Below are positions 10,880-20,129 of a DNA stretch of 64,000 nt, in pieces. The position numbers and the translations under genes were made by a program. The DNA is from Euglena gracilis (lineage: Eukaryota > Euglenida > Euglenophyceae > Euglenales). The stretch's first letter is position 1. The number at the start of each line of letters is the position of its first letter. The stretch spans positions 7,691,114 through 7,755,113 of the forward strand of contig CP154957.1 of the NCBI GenBank assembly GCA_039621445.1. Reading direction: 5' to 3'. The notes below the pieces were generated by a model. The model saw nothing but the letters and a program-made list of their open reading frames with translations. It was not told where the DNA came from and ran no database searches.

Positions 10880-11666
10880 CTTCTTTGGAAAATGATGTTT
10901 TTTTGATGAGAAAAACATCATTCACTTTAATGAAAAAAATAATTTTGAGTTTCAAATTGCATTTGAAATTAGGTCAACCACATTCAAAAGAAGAAAATAT
11001 ACGTTTTTATCCCTTCACATTTGGTTTCAGCACAACTCAAACTTTGGGAACCCTTGTGAACAACTTTGAAAAAACATTTTCTTTGAAAAATAAATTTTAT
11101 CAAAAAGGAACTCAACAGAAACGATCAAAAATGTAATTCTGAAGGAAAACAAAAACTGCAAGATATGCAAGATATGCAAAATAATAGACAAGAGATGGCA
11201 AACTAGAGAGAAAATGCAGCGTTTTGGCATCTCTTGTGGCGTCAAGCCTGAATAAAAACCTTCGCGATTTTGGCTTTCAGTCGAGGGGGCGGTCCGACCC
11301 CCTCCCAACATCGGGGGGGTGACATGGCCAGGCCCCCCCCAACCCCCCCCCCCCCAAAGCCCAATGACCACTAAATGACGATCTTTTTTTTTACCGGGGG
11401 GGGGGGGCAAAATTTTTGCCCTAGAGAAAATTTGCACGGACAAATTTCGCGGAAACAAAACCCGCGAAATATTTCCGGACATTTTTAAGGAATCCGCGAA
11501 ATTTTTCGTCCGCAAAATTTGTCACCGCAAAATTTCTCTAGAAAACAAAATCCCCCCCCCCTCCCCGGATAAGCAGGTCAGGAACGGGGACGTCAATTGG
11601 TATGGGTTGTTGGGACGTTTGTGTGGTACTGGTATTTATGTGGCATTTTTTCCCCCGGGTCCGGGC

Positions 11667-11789
11667 CAGGCTGTTATTTTACCAACCCGGGGGGGGGGTC
11701 CGGAGTGCCTATGAGTGCCTGCCCAGGCAGGCCACTACCCCCCCCGCCCCCCCCGGGTGGGGTCGGCACCCGACTAAAAATACAGCCTG
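11667..11789. mobile_element. hAT-type MITE, family 1, 123 bp
   Basis: TIRs CAGGCTGTTATTTTACC and ACTAAAAATACAGCCTG. Target duplication GTCCGGGC at 11659-11666 and 11790-11797. It sits in the extra unit and so duplicates the insertion at 12408-12516. Confidence 0.85.
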
Positions 11790-11853
11790 GTCCGGGCACC
11801 ACCTCTTCACTGGGCAAGGGTGTTCGTTAGACATAGGGGATACATTAATACTG

Positions 11854-12023
11854 AAAAGGTCTTCAAATGAGCCTGCCTCCAAGCAAAAAAGCCGCCCCAG
11901 CCCGAGCACCTCGCGGCTGCCGCCGAGCACCACGCAGGCCCCCGTCCGGATTGTGGCGCCGCAGGAAGTGGTCGTGCTGCCCCGCGTACGGCTGCGGCAT
12001 CCGCCCCGCCCCACTGCTGCGGC
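11854..12023 (-). pseudogene. Frame-broken copy of the PAS 1 second-half exon
   Basis: Same sequence as the exon at 12571-12746, but single-base insertions (for example in the CCGGATTGTGGCGCC stretch) break the frame soon after FLRRH. It lies in the noisy extra unit, so the breaks may be sequence errors rather than mutations. Confidence 0.65.
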
Positions 12024-12407
12024 CTGTGTGCATAAAACGCAAAACACTGACACCACCGCCAGCCTGGGCGAGGGGTTGTAAACCCTCCCCCCCCAAAATA
12101 ATACCCCCCCCTCCCTCAGGTGTCCGACTTCGGCGACCGGGTTAATACCCCCCCCCCCCCAGTTTTCGGGCCGAAGGCCCGGATTTGAAAATGTAGAGTA
12201 AAAATAATCGCACTTCTATGACAACCATATTACCAAAAAAAAATGACTCTTCTGATCCGCAAAATTTGTCACCGCAAAATTTCTAGAACAAAATCCCCCC
12301 CCCTCCCCGGAAGCCGATCAGGACTGGGACGTCAATTGGGTATGGGTTGTTTGGGCGGTTGTGTTGGTACTGGGTATTTATGTGGCATTTTTTCCCCCGG
12401 TCCGGGC

Positions 12408-12516
12408 CAGGCTGTTTTTTACGGGGGGGGTCCGGAGTGCCTATGAGTGCCTGCCCAGGCAGGCACTACCCCCCCCCCCCCGGGGGGGGGGCGGCACCCG
12501 ACTAAAATACAGCCTG
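12408..12516. mobile_element. hAT-type MITE, family 1, 109 bp
   Basis: TIRs CAGGCTGTTTTTTAC and ACTAAAATACAGCCTG. Target duplication GTCCGGGC at 12400-12407 and 12517-12524. It lies about 50 bp downstream (in transcription order) of the donor of the PAS exon, that is, in the intron. Confidence 0.88.
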
Positions 12517-12570
12517 GTCCGGGCACCACCTCTTCACTGGGCAAGGGTGTTCGTTAGATATAGGGGATAC

Positions 12571-12746
12571 CTTAATACTGAAGGTCTTGAAATGGAGCCC
12601 TGCCTCCAAGCCAAAAAGCCGCCCGCCCGGCACCTCGCGGCTGCCGCCGAGCACCACGCGGGCCCCCGTCCGGATGTGGCGCCGCAGGAAGTGGTCGTGC
12701 TGCCCCGCGTATGGCTGCGGCATCCGCCCCGCCCCACTGCTGCGGC
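12571..12746 (-). CDS. PAS domain 1, second half (copy A)
   Basis: Minus-strand exon from acceptor TGCACACAG|GCCGCAG to donor ATTAAG|GTATCC. It encodes GRSSGAGR, then MPQPYAGQHDHFLRRHI, RTGARVVLGGSREV and GRLFGLEAGL. The MP.PY..HD.FLRR...TG...V.G..REV.G sequence is the well-known stretch after the FGY...N motif in oxygen- and light-sensor type PAS domains, with the F-x-LE strand of the PAC part following. The exon at 13827-13916 supplies the preceding half, in the right order on the same strand. Compared with copy B (45933-46108) I see one synonymous change (Pro) and two amino acid changes (Arg/Cys, Phe/Leu). Confidence 0.75.
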
Positions 12747-12786
12747 CTGTGTGCATAAAATGCAAACACTGGCACCCCGCCAGGGG

Positions 12787-13165
12787 GTGTAAACCCTCCC
12801 CCAAATAATACCCCTCCCCTCGGGGTCCGACTTCGGCGACCGGGTTAATCCCCCCCCCCCCCCCAGTTTCGGACCGAAGGCCGGGTTTTGACCTGAAAAT
12901 GTAGGTAAAAATCACAATTTCTGACAACAATTTACCAAAAAAATTGATTTCTCTGATCATCTGACCTCCAAAAAATGCTAAATCTCATAAGAAAGTACAA
13001 AAAATGACCCCAAAGGGGGGTTTTGGCGCTATTTTGGCTCCTACGGGACTTCGAAGGATTTCGAAAATTTTGGGGTGCTATTACCCTCCCAAATAATACC
13101 CCCCCCTCGGGCCGTGACTTCGGGCGAAAAAATAATACCCCGGGGAGGTATTATTTGGGTGGGTT
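12787..13165 (-). repeat. Reverse-complement relative of 1870-2310
   Basis: Shares the interior words ACCTGAAAATGTAGGT, CCAAAAAATGCTAAAT and TTTTGGGGTGCTATTACC with the element at 1870-2310 in opposite orientation. Ends are GTAAACCCTCCCCCAAATAA and GGTATTATTTGGGTGGGTTT. Position 13136-13137 (TA) is the empty site for the insertion found in copy B. Confidence 0.6.
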
Positions 13166-13826
13166 TCCCTGAAAATTTTTCCTCTTTCTTTTTGCATTGG
13201 GGTCGAAATTTTATTAGAACGTTTAGAAGTTTAGAAGATTTGTTGAGTTTTTTTTTTGAATTTTTTTTGGAAGATGAGAGTTTGGTTGTTTTTTTTACCA
13301 GCCGGGGTGAGGGGGGTATCCGGCGGGCCTCAGGAAAATTCCCCTCTACCTTGGGTGCCCACTGTTTAACATCCATCCCTCCAAGAACCTGGGATGGGCA
13401 AGGCCAGAAATTCGGGCTGGCTCGCCACCCCCCCCCCCCCCACAGGGCTGGACCCTGGCTGACCCTGAGTGGGCTGGGCCGGGCCGAACTCAGACAATTG
13501 TCCAAAAAAATGGACTGCACAACACAGTGTTGAAAAAAATGGGCATCTTGAGCCCCCCCAAATACCTCAAAAGCCCGAAACATTGTTTTGGGCCATTTTG
13601 AACACTTTCGCCAAAAGTTTTCGAATATTCTGCCGGAAATTTATCTACCTAACACCTGATAACTTACCTGATAATAATAACTGCCTGATAACCTGACAAA
13701 TCCTTGGGGGGATGACACTTTCTGGGGGGGATAGCCGGGGGGGGGGGTAATTGATTGATGTCGTGTGGAGAAGAATCCACACACGGACCCACTCCCCAGC
13801 CGGGTGCAGCATGGCAGCAGGGCGGC

Positions 13827-13916
13827 CAGTACGCGGACGTTCTCCTGCAGCAGTTCGGCGGGCTGGTACCCGAAGAACTGGCACAGGCTGCGGTTGACCC
13901 ACAGGATGGGGCCATC
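13827..13916 (-). CDS. PAS domain 1, first half (copy A)
   Basis: The minus strand encodes GPILWVNRSLCQFFGYQP followed by AELLQENVRVL, a textbook PAS core (x-x-V-N-x-x-x-C-x-x-F-G-Y-x-x-x-E-L-x-x-x-N-V). The exon is rich in GC at third positions. The 3' border may lie at GAGAAC|GTCCGC, the same place in the domain as in the PAS 2 exon (AGCAAC|GTCAAG), which would suggest that the two PAS units share an intron position. The coding block has no base changes against copy B (47537-47626). The 5' border is hidden in a run of G and a transposon inserted about 40 bp upstream. Confidence 0.77.
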
Positions 13917-13952
13917 CCCCCCCCCCCCCGCCGCCACAGTGGCACTCTGGAA

Positions 13953-14246
13953 CATACCATTGCTTAGCGACCCCGGGGGGGGGGGGTCACTTTCCAATCT
14001 GAAAAAAACCAATAAGTCAAGTCACTTCGCCCCCCCTCCTGGGGATCGGCCAATCTTCAGGAGGCAATGAAATTTTGCCAAAAAGACGCAAAAAAAATTC
14101 CAAAAAATATCCGGCACCTTCGGCGCAGGCCAGCCACTTTTTCATTTTCGGGCCTACCCCCCCAAAAAACTGACTGACTGGTCCAAAAAACCAGTCAGTC
14201 ACCAGTGAGGAGTCACCAGTCAGGACAGGTGTTAGGCAACGGTATG
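13953..14246. mobile_element. hAT-type MITE, family 3 (TIR CATACCATTGCTTAG), 294 bp
   Basis: Ends CATACCATTGCTTAGCG and GTTAGGCAACGGTATG. Flanks CTCTGGAA (13945-13952) and CTCTGGAG (14247-14254) match at 7 of 8 positions. The interior carries CCAGTCAGTCACC repeats and a CGCCTTCGGCG-like hairpin. Confidence 0.85.
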
Positions 14247-14687
14247 CTCTGGAGCCCAGGCTGCAGGGATGGGGAGGTTGGACGACATCACAGTGGCAAC
14301 AACCCGCAAACCCCTGAACAGCACCGCCGCCTGTCCCCAAATTGGAGGCCCCCCCCACCAAAAAGAGCCCACTTTCTTAACTGTTTAAAAGACGGGGGGT
14401 TGACAGTTTGCCTTCCCCCCCCGTCACCAATTTACCGCCGGGGCAAGGAATGAGTTCCACTGACGTTTTTCCAGCATGCGATTTCCACGTGCTGACTTTT
14501 TTTTCTCGGAGTTTGGCATGATTGCCCCCAGGACACTGGACATCCTCCGCCCCAGTGGGACATATGCCATTTCTTGGGTTGCAAAAATGAAGCATTCAAA
14601 GCCCCAAATGCTCAGCCTTATGGTTACCAGGCGCCCCCCCCCCCCCCCCCTCCTTCGCCCCCTTTCAGGGTGAAGACTTTCCACATA

Positions 14688-14850
14688 CCTACCCCTCCCC
14701 AGAAAACTGTCACCTGACAGGTTGGCCAGTACCGGGGACCCTGAAAACTTCCAACCCTGACAGGCTGGCCAGCAACGGGGACCCTGACAGTTTCCCGGGC
14801 GGGACCCTGACAGGACAGTTCCATGACAGTTTCCCGGGGGGGGGGGTAGC
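14688..14850. mobile_element. TGACAGGTTGGCC element, short copy
   Basis: Begins ATA|CCTACCCCTCCCC and ends GGGGGGTAG, with TGACAGGTTGGCCAGTACC and CCCTGACAGTTTCCCGGG inside. The left flank is TA; the right flank is not a clean TA copy. Present in both duplicate copies. Confidence 0.6.
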
Positions 14851-14854
14851 ACCA

Positions 14855-14966
14855 GCCCATATTCCTGACCTCTCCGAAAAGCGGGGAGGGGATGAGTGAC
14901 CCCCGTCGTGTTGATCACCACCTGCCCCTGGGGGGTGTCCAGCATCCCCGCCATGCAACCGCACTT
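14855..14966 (-). CDS. Candidate exon upstream of PAS 1 (copy A)
   Basis: A minus-strand block after acceptor GTCCTCAG|AAG encodes KCGCMAGMLDTPQGQVVINT. The MLDTPQGQVV pattern could be the strand that opens a PAS domain (D-x-x-G-x-(V/I)), so this exon may begin PAS 1 or belong to a separate module. The frame stays open to YGLV near 14855, but a donor could lie earlier, at ACGGG|GGTCAC. The sequence is conserved in copy B (48580-48690). Confidence 0.48.
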
Positions 14967-15168
14967 CTGAGGACCGGCTTGGCTGTCTGAAAAGCCAGCT
15001 GGTCAGTATTTTTGTGACAAATCAAGATGCCGGCGTGCATACATGCATATGCACGCACCCCTGACAACCCCCATGGTATCTACACCCACATCCTCACCCT
15101 CACCCACACCCACCCACCCACAACAACAACAACAACAACACACACACGCACGTTTGACACATCCGCAT

Positions 15169-15466
15169 CAGGCTTCTTTTTAAGCCCCCCTGGGGGGGAG
15201 GGGTGGTCCCCCCCACCCACCCAGGGTGGCGCGGGACCCCCCCCCCCCCCCCGGGGGGGGGGGGGGGCGGGGACCCCCCCCCAAATCAGGCCCGTTAAAG
15301 GCAATTTTCAAAAATTTTCGCGCCGAAAAGGTATACCGGGGGGGGGGGTACAGGCCGTAAACCAGACAGAAGCCAAAGTGCATCTAAGGGGGGGGGTACG
15401 GCCCGGACCCACCCATCCACCCCCCTCCCCCCGGGGGGGGGGTCTGCTGACTTAAAAAGATGCCTG
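15169..15466. mobile_element. hAT-type MITE, family 2 (TIR CAGGCTTCTTTTTAAG), 298 bp
   Basis: Ends CAGGCTTCTTTTTAAGC and GACTTAAAAAGATGCCTG. Perfect 8-bp target duplication ATCCGCAT at 15161-15168 and 15467-15474. The interior is mainly C and G runs. Confidence 0.92.
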
Positions 15467-15601
15467 ATCCGCATATCATGTTAAAATCTGTCTTCAGCAA
15501 TGCTCCAGTGAATTGGGTGACGGGCTGGGAGAGGGACCACATCACCGGGGAAAACCAAGCAACAGCCAGAACGTTGAACGTTGAAAATTGGGCGGTCATT
15601 G

Positions 15602-15678
15602 CATGGTCCCCTCCAGCTCCGGCCGCACGAAGTCGAGTTGATCGACAGCAACGGTGGCCTGCCCCATGGGCGTGGCGG
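15602..15678 (-). CDS. Candidate short exon (copy A)
   Basis: After acceptor TGCTTTGCAG|CCGCC the minus strand encodes AAATPMGQATVAVDQLDFV and RPELEG, then a stop, so a donor must lie near GGAGG|GGACC or earlier. Composition is protein-like. The 5' neighbouring block (15690-15780) has another open frame (PPGLTFKHGMAREGG) that could be a second exon. No domain recognised. Confidence 0.38.
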
Positions 15679-15795
15679 CTGCAAAGCAGTGCACTGGACG
15701 AGCACCATGCTACCCCCCTCCCTGGCCATGCCATGCTTGAAGGTCAAGCCTGGGGGGAAACCCTCCAACTTGCCCATCCCCCCCTGCGCTCCGTC

Positions 15796-16088
15796 CAGGC
15801 TGCTTTTTTTACCAACCCCGGGTGGGGTCCGCAGCGCCTATGGGTGCCTGCCCAGGCAGGCACTACCCCCCCCCCCCGGGGGGGGGTTGGATTTCGGCCT
15901 GCGCCCAGGCACATTCCTTTGAAAATAGGCGAAGGCGCCGGGGTCTGTGCTAGGGCACTTTTGGCCGTGTCCCCCACCCCCCCCCCCCCACCCGGGGGGG
16001 TTGGTTTGGGCTGGCCTTGGAGTGCCTGCCCAGGCAGCCCCCCCCCCCCCCCCGGGGTGGGGTCGGCACCCGACTAAAATACGGCCTG
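15796..16088. mobile_element. hAT-type MITE, family 1, 293 bp
   Basis: Ends CAGGCTGCTTTTTTTACC and ACTAAAATACGGCCTG. Flanks GCTCCGTC (15788-15795) and GCTCGGTC (16089-16096) match at 7 of 8 positions. Same interior as the 3943-4247 element. Confidence 0.85.
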
Positions 16089-16099
16089 GCTCGGTCTCC

Positions 16100-17660
16100 T
16101 TGGGGGGAGGCACTTATCAAAATAGCTCCAAAAAATGGCCTTTGTGTTTGGCCGGTAAAACAGCATCAGTGGCGGCTGGCCAGCGCTGTGCTGAAGCATT
16201 AAAAAAAGTGGCCCAGCACATCCAAGGAAAAAACCACCGGAGTGATGGGCGGAAGAAAACGGCCGCGTTATGGCAAAAATGGGGCCAGTCAGGACCGGCA
16301 TCCGTGGACCTCCGTCCTTCCACCCAAAACGCAAAAAAATAAAAGGGGGGTTCGACCTTTTAATTTTGGACCTCGTCCGACGCACAGACCAACCGTCGCC
16401 ACCCCTTAGGACAGGGGGAGGGAAAAAATGCAACTTGGCCCTTCAAATTATGCAAGTCAAAAAAAAATGCAAAAAATTGCAAAAAAATGCAAAAAATGCA
16501 AAAAAAATGCAAATTATGCAAGTTGCATATTTCCCCCCCTGCTTAGGAGAAAGGGGCAGTCAGGTTTCGATACAAGGGCATTTGGGGGGGGGTTAGATCC
16601 CCCACTGGTCCAGTAGGGGGTGGACACACCCTCCTTCCCTTCCCCCTTCCCAGGGGTGGGTCCCCAGGTTTTGAAAAACCACCTCCACGCACTACTGTTC
16701 TGGAAGGAATTCTCGAGGGCCCAAAGACCGGTGGCTGGGGCTGTCTTTCCCTGGGCTCCGATTCCCCGAATCCCGAGCGACAGACCGGGCGGCTTGTCGC
16801 ACGCAGTAAGAGCGCTACACCCCCCCCGCCCCTGCCCCCCTTCCCCTCTGCCCTAAGGCAACAGGGACTTCGAAAAACGCGGCACAAATAAACACAAATA
16901 AGCACAAAAAAAATCGCAAGTTGCATGAAAAATCCTTCAGGTGACCCTGTCATGTGCACTTTCTGCTGGAGAGTACACGGAAAAAATTTCATGTCCGCCA
17001 CCAAAAATATTTCATTTTACATAAAACGTGCAATTTGTTGACCCCTAAAAAGCCAAAAAAAAGGACAAAAATTGAGAAAAATTCCGGTGTCAGGGAAAAT
17101 TGGGCCAAGGTGAGGAAATTTTCAAAGTCAAACTTTTCCGGCAGAAACTGAAAAATCGCCGGGAAAAAAACACAAACAAATGCAAAAAATATTGCAAAAC
17201 ACACTTTTTCCAAAATAGAATTTTTTTCCAAAATCGAAAAAAAAACTTAAAAATGCCCCCCCCCCAAGAACCCGTTTGGGTTCCTGCCCCAAGCGAAGCA
17301 CCAGGCCGAAACAATTTGCTCGACAAATTCGGCCCAAAAATGCCATTTTGGGTCCTTTTTGGGCGAAAACTTGTCGGAAATGTTGAAAATTACGGCTCGA
17401 AGCGCTGGAAGGAAAAGATTTGACCTTGGGTGGGTCCTGGGTACCCGCTGGGGTCGGTCTGGACCTCCTTGGCAGCCTCCCCCACCCCGCACACCCTCCT
17501 TTAATCAAACTGTGGTGGTGGGCAGTCCTGAACAAAAAAAAAACCCATCTACACGGACCGCCCTGCAGCTGACCATTTTGCGCAACTTTTTCTTTTAGCG
17601 ACCGGCAAACCCAGATTGAGGCTGAAGAGCCCGCCCGTCGGTTCAATGCGGGGAGCTGCC
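16100..17660. other. Repeat-rich intron, no gene seen
   Basis: Contains AAAAATGCAAAAA words (16450-16530), a T-rich and A-rich stretch with GGCCAAA words (16980-17260), and decayed transposon ends near 16568 (CAGGTTTCGATACAAGGG) and 17505 (TTTAATCAAACTG). Open frames on both strands overlap here but carry no motif and no convincing splice borders. Confidence 0.5.
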
Positions 17661-17675
17661 TTGGGCAGCGTACAC

Positions 17676-17820
17676 CTGCCGCACCACAAATGCCACGCAG
17701 CGGTGGGCGGGCAGGACCCCCGTCTCCTCTGCCTCCGCCGCCTGTAAGATGGCCTGCAACCCCTGCGCGACTCGCCCCGAGAGCAAAGCCGGTCTCAACC
17801 ATTTCACATTGGGGTGGGGG
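17676..17820 (-). CDS. Candidate exon, helical segment (copy A)
   Basis: A minus-strand block ending at donor GTGCGGCAG|GTGTAC encodes NVKWLRPALLSGRVAQGL, QAILQAAEAEETGVL and HRCVAFVVRQ. It is Ala/Gln/Glu-rich with heptad-like spacing, so probably alpha-helical. It lies just downstream of the membrane exons in transcription order. In the usual layout of sensory membrane proteins a linker of this kind connects membrane and PAS parts; that role is inferred. Copy B (51369-51513) differs by one base (ACCGCTGCG against GACCGCTGC), a His to Asp change. Confidence 0.5.
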
Positions 17821-18093
17821 AGGTAGCTCAGGGCACAAAATAAAATCGTCTGGCTGGGGGGAAAGTTGCTGGTTGGGGGGGGTCTGACAGAACGCCCCAA
17901 CCAACTACAGGGGACTGGGTGACCAAAAGACGGCAAAAAAAGAGAGACGTCAAAAAAAAAACACTTGAGACGGTAAAATATAAAAATGGGAAGCAAATTT
18001 TGCGATGGTGCAAAACAGAACGAAAACAACAACAAAAACCTCCCTCCCCGCTTGCCCCCCCCCCGGCTCTCTGCTCTCTCTGTCAAGGAAGAC

Positions 18094-18194
18094 CTTGCAC
18101 AGGAAGCGCCGCAGCCACCACGCGAAACCAACCCACAGCCCGCCCAGCGCGGCAACAGAAAGGCTGGCAAACAGCGCCGGGTACCACCGGGCAA
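18094..18194 (-). CDS. Membrane-spanning exon 2 (copy A)
   Basis: Minus-strand exon of 101 bp between acceptor CCTGCTGCAG|TTGCCC and donor CTGTGCAAG|GTCTTC. It encodes ARWYPALFASLSVAALGG, then LWVGFAWWLRRFLCK: one hydrophobic helix of about 20 residues closed by a basic cluster (RR...K), as expected for a transmembrane segment with a cytosolic end. Two bases differ from copy B inside the exon and both are synonymous in this frame (CCG/CCA Pro and CTG/CTT Leu), which supports the frame. The other two frames are open but not hydrophobic. Confidence 0.66.
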
Positions 18195-18227
18195 CTGCAG
18201 CAGGGGGGCCACCGCAGCAACGGGCCC

Positions 18228-18465
18228 GCTCTCAGACAGCGGAGACCCGTCGCTGTTCCCCCGCTGATGCAAAGGCAAACTGGTGGCGCGCGTGCAAACC
18301 CGGAAAGAGATGGGGCAGGCAAACACAGTGCATCACTGCAATTATTATGTTTATGCTTATGACTGTGATTATAATTTATCATAATCATCATCAATACCTT
18401 TTTTATATCAATACTTGCGAACAAATGAGTTCGCTCTATTTCTCATCATCTTTATCATCCACATC
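18228..18465. repeat. Inverted partner of 9037-9275
   Basis: Reverse-complement relative of 9037-9275, ending in a (TCATCC)n run (18455-18494). It lies directly upstream of membrane exon 2. Confidence 0.75.
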
Positions 18466-18748
18466 CTCATCCTCATCCTCATCCTCATCATCATGAGCCG
18501 GAAGGGGGACATTTTCATTCAGCTTTGCGAGGGGTTTCTTGTTCTTGTCTCCCCTCCCCACGCACAGCCGAGCAGACATGGCTTTCCTCTTGAGCGACCC
18601 TTGGTGGTTTGCCAGGGAACCTCTCCCCCCGAAAATGCATATGGAAGGTTGTTGAAGAAGCTACTGGCGAGACAGGGATAGCAAGATACGGCACCATGTG
18701 GTGCTTTGGGCTCAGCCATGGGGGCTCTCCTGTCGGCCGACCACTCAC

Positions 18749-18883
18749 ACAGAACAACCCCGCGGCGACCGCGACCAGCGTCAGCGTTGGGGCGGCCAAG
18801 GGGCCGGCAAGGGTCCCGGCCAAACGCCCGACGTTTCCGGCAAACCCCAGGCTTCCTAACAGGGACTTTGTTAGGAGGCCCAT
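18749..18883 (-). CDS. Membrane-spanning exon 1 (copy A)
   Basis: Minus-strand exon of 135 bp, exactly 45 codons, between acceptor GGGGCCCCTGCAG|ATGGGC and consensus donor TTCTGT|GTGAGT. It encodes MGLLTKSLLGSLGFAGNV, GRLAGTLAGPLAAPT and LTLVAVAAGLFC: two glycine/alanine-rich hydrophobic stretches split by GR, suggesting one or two membrane helices. Phase 0 at both ends. It is not clear whether the first Met is a start or simply follows the splice acceptor; the GCAG|A border favours the latter. No base differs in copy B (52443-52577). This is one of the best-bounded exons in the window. Confidence 0.68.
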
Positions 18884-18910
18884 CTGCAGGGGCCCCTGGT
18901 TTTACTAACC

Positions 18911-19101
18911 CGGAGGGTCAGCCAGAGTTTGGAGTGAGCGCTGCACGGCTGATTTCTCCGCCACACTTGATGACCAGAGTTGCGGCTGGTATACGGCATT
19001 TCTCTCTTCTGGGGGGGACAAATGATCCAAAAATGTTTCCAAACGTCCTTTTTTTTGCAACGAAGTCCCAATTGAACCCATCCCTCAGGGGGTCAAATCG
19101 G
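18911..19101 (-). CDS. Candidate exon upstream of the membrane segment (copy A)
   Basis: After a good acceptor (CTGCTGTATTCGCAG|C) the minus strand encodes RFDPLRDGFNWDFVAKKR, TFGNIFGSFVPPRREKC and IPAATLVIKCGGEIS. The donor is uncertain; GGATCATTT|GTCCCC or ACTCTG|GTCATC are possible. In copy B the acceptor changes from CGCAG to TGCAG and remains valid. No domain recognised. Confidence 0.42.
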
Positions 19102-19612
19102 CTGCGAATACAGCAGGGGAGTGGCAAAATTATATGAATGGATTATTTTTGGGAGTTTTTTTCCGATTTTTTTCCGGCAGTTTTTTTTTCACTCCAACGC
19201 CGCACCTTGGACAAGAAAATTTTATTTATGTGCTAAAAATGCATCTGGTGTTTTAAATGGGCAGAAATGATGGCATTAATTTGGTGCAGAATACAGGGGG
19301 GAATCTGCAACAAAAGGCCCCTCAAAATATTTGATGCAAAAAAAGCAAAGAATCTGCAACAAAAGGCCCCTCAAAATATTTGATGCAAAAAAAGCAAAGG
19401 AATGCAAAGAAATGCATGTTACATGTAATTTCTTTTACATATATAACATATTTACAGGAGCTCCCCGGGCGGTGGACTATTCAGCTGGAGAGGAAAATTT
19501 CACCTACTCTGGGGAAAACTTTTCAGTTTGCAACATTTTTTGTTATGCAACACGGTGCATGCTTTGAACAAATTTTTGTGCTTTTGTTTGTTTTTCACAG
19601 GACAATGAACGC

Positions 19613-19842
19613 GTAGACAAAATATTGTCTTGAAAATTTTCCAAAAATGCCCCAAAAAAAGGTCAAAACAACACCGAAAGGGTACTGCATCAAAAGAAAG
19701 CGTGGCGCATACTTGCGAGGTGACAAGGTTTTGGTTGCCAATTGCATGCACTGGAGATTCATCATGCGACTACTGTTAATGTGAATTCGGTCCAAAACGT
19801 GCAGTGCGCAACTTTCAATTGACTGGTGGTAGGGCACTTTAC
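19613..19842 (-). CDS. Candidate exon with hydrophobic end (copy A)
   Basis: After acceptor AATTTCACAG|GTAAAG the minus strand is open for about 75 codons: VPYHQSIESCALHVLDR, IHINSSRMMNLQCMQLA, SPRKYAPRFLLMQYPFG, then a hydrophobic tail (VVLTFFWGIFGKF). The first two thirds read like a real protein; the tail lies on T-rich DNA and could be intron read-through. Copy B (53301-53530) changes the Trp in the tail to Gly. Confidence 0.32.
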
Positions 19843-20129
19843 CTGTGAAATTGACAAAAAAAATAAAAAAGGCAAAAAAGTGCAAAAAAATGCAAAAAAA
19901 TGCAGGATTTCGGAATTTTTCCTCTACAAAAAAATGAAAATCTTCAAGGTTTAGAATATTCAGGAAATCAAACCTTTCCCCATCCTTGCTAAACAATCTG
20001 AGAAATTTTTGTGGTTGGAGATTTCAAGGATCAAAATGGCTTGGGGAAGCTCACAGCAATTTTCTTTGTCTCATTGAAACTGAACCAGAAGCAGGGTTGG
20101 CACAAAGGCAGGTCCAGCGTCTGGGTCAT

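Larger units (their letters stand above)
11519..12259. repeat. Extra noisy tandem unit, copy A only
   Basis: This block repeats 12260-12960, but with many small indels. Copy B has a single unit (about 45615-46340) that agrees with the cleaner second unit of A. The extra unit is either a decaying local duplication or an assembly patch of poor read quality. Confidence 0.7.

Noticed and set aside
14420-14620. Minus-strand frame GFECFIFATQEMAYVPLG as an exon
   Set aside because: All three minus frames are open and conserved equally in copy B; no clear splice sites, so no frame can be chosen.
16558-17525. ~950-bp element between CAGGTTTCG and a GGGCAGT flank
   Set aside because: One flank pair is similar (GGGGCAGT and TGGGCAGT) but the right terminus does not mirror the left one.
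19440-19620. Plus-strand exon after TATTTACAG|GAGCTC
   Set aside because: The acceptor looks good, but the reading runs into T-rich DNA, there is no donor, and the strand is opposite to the other exons.
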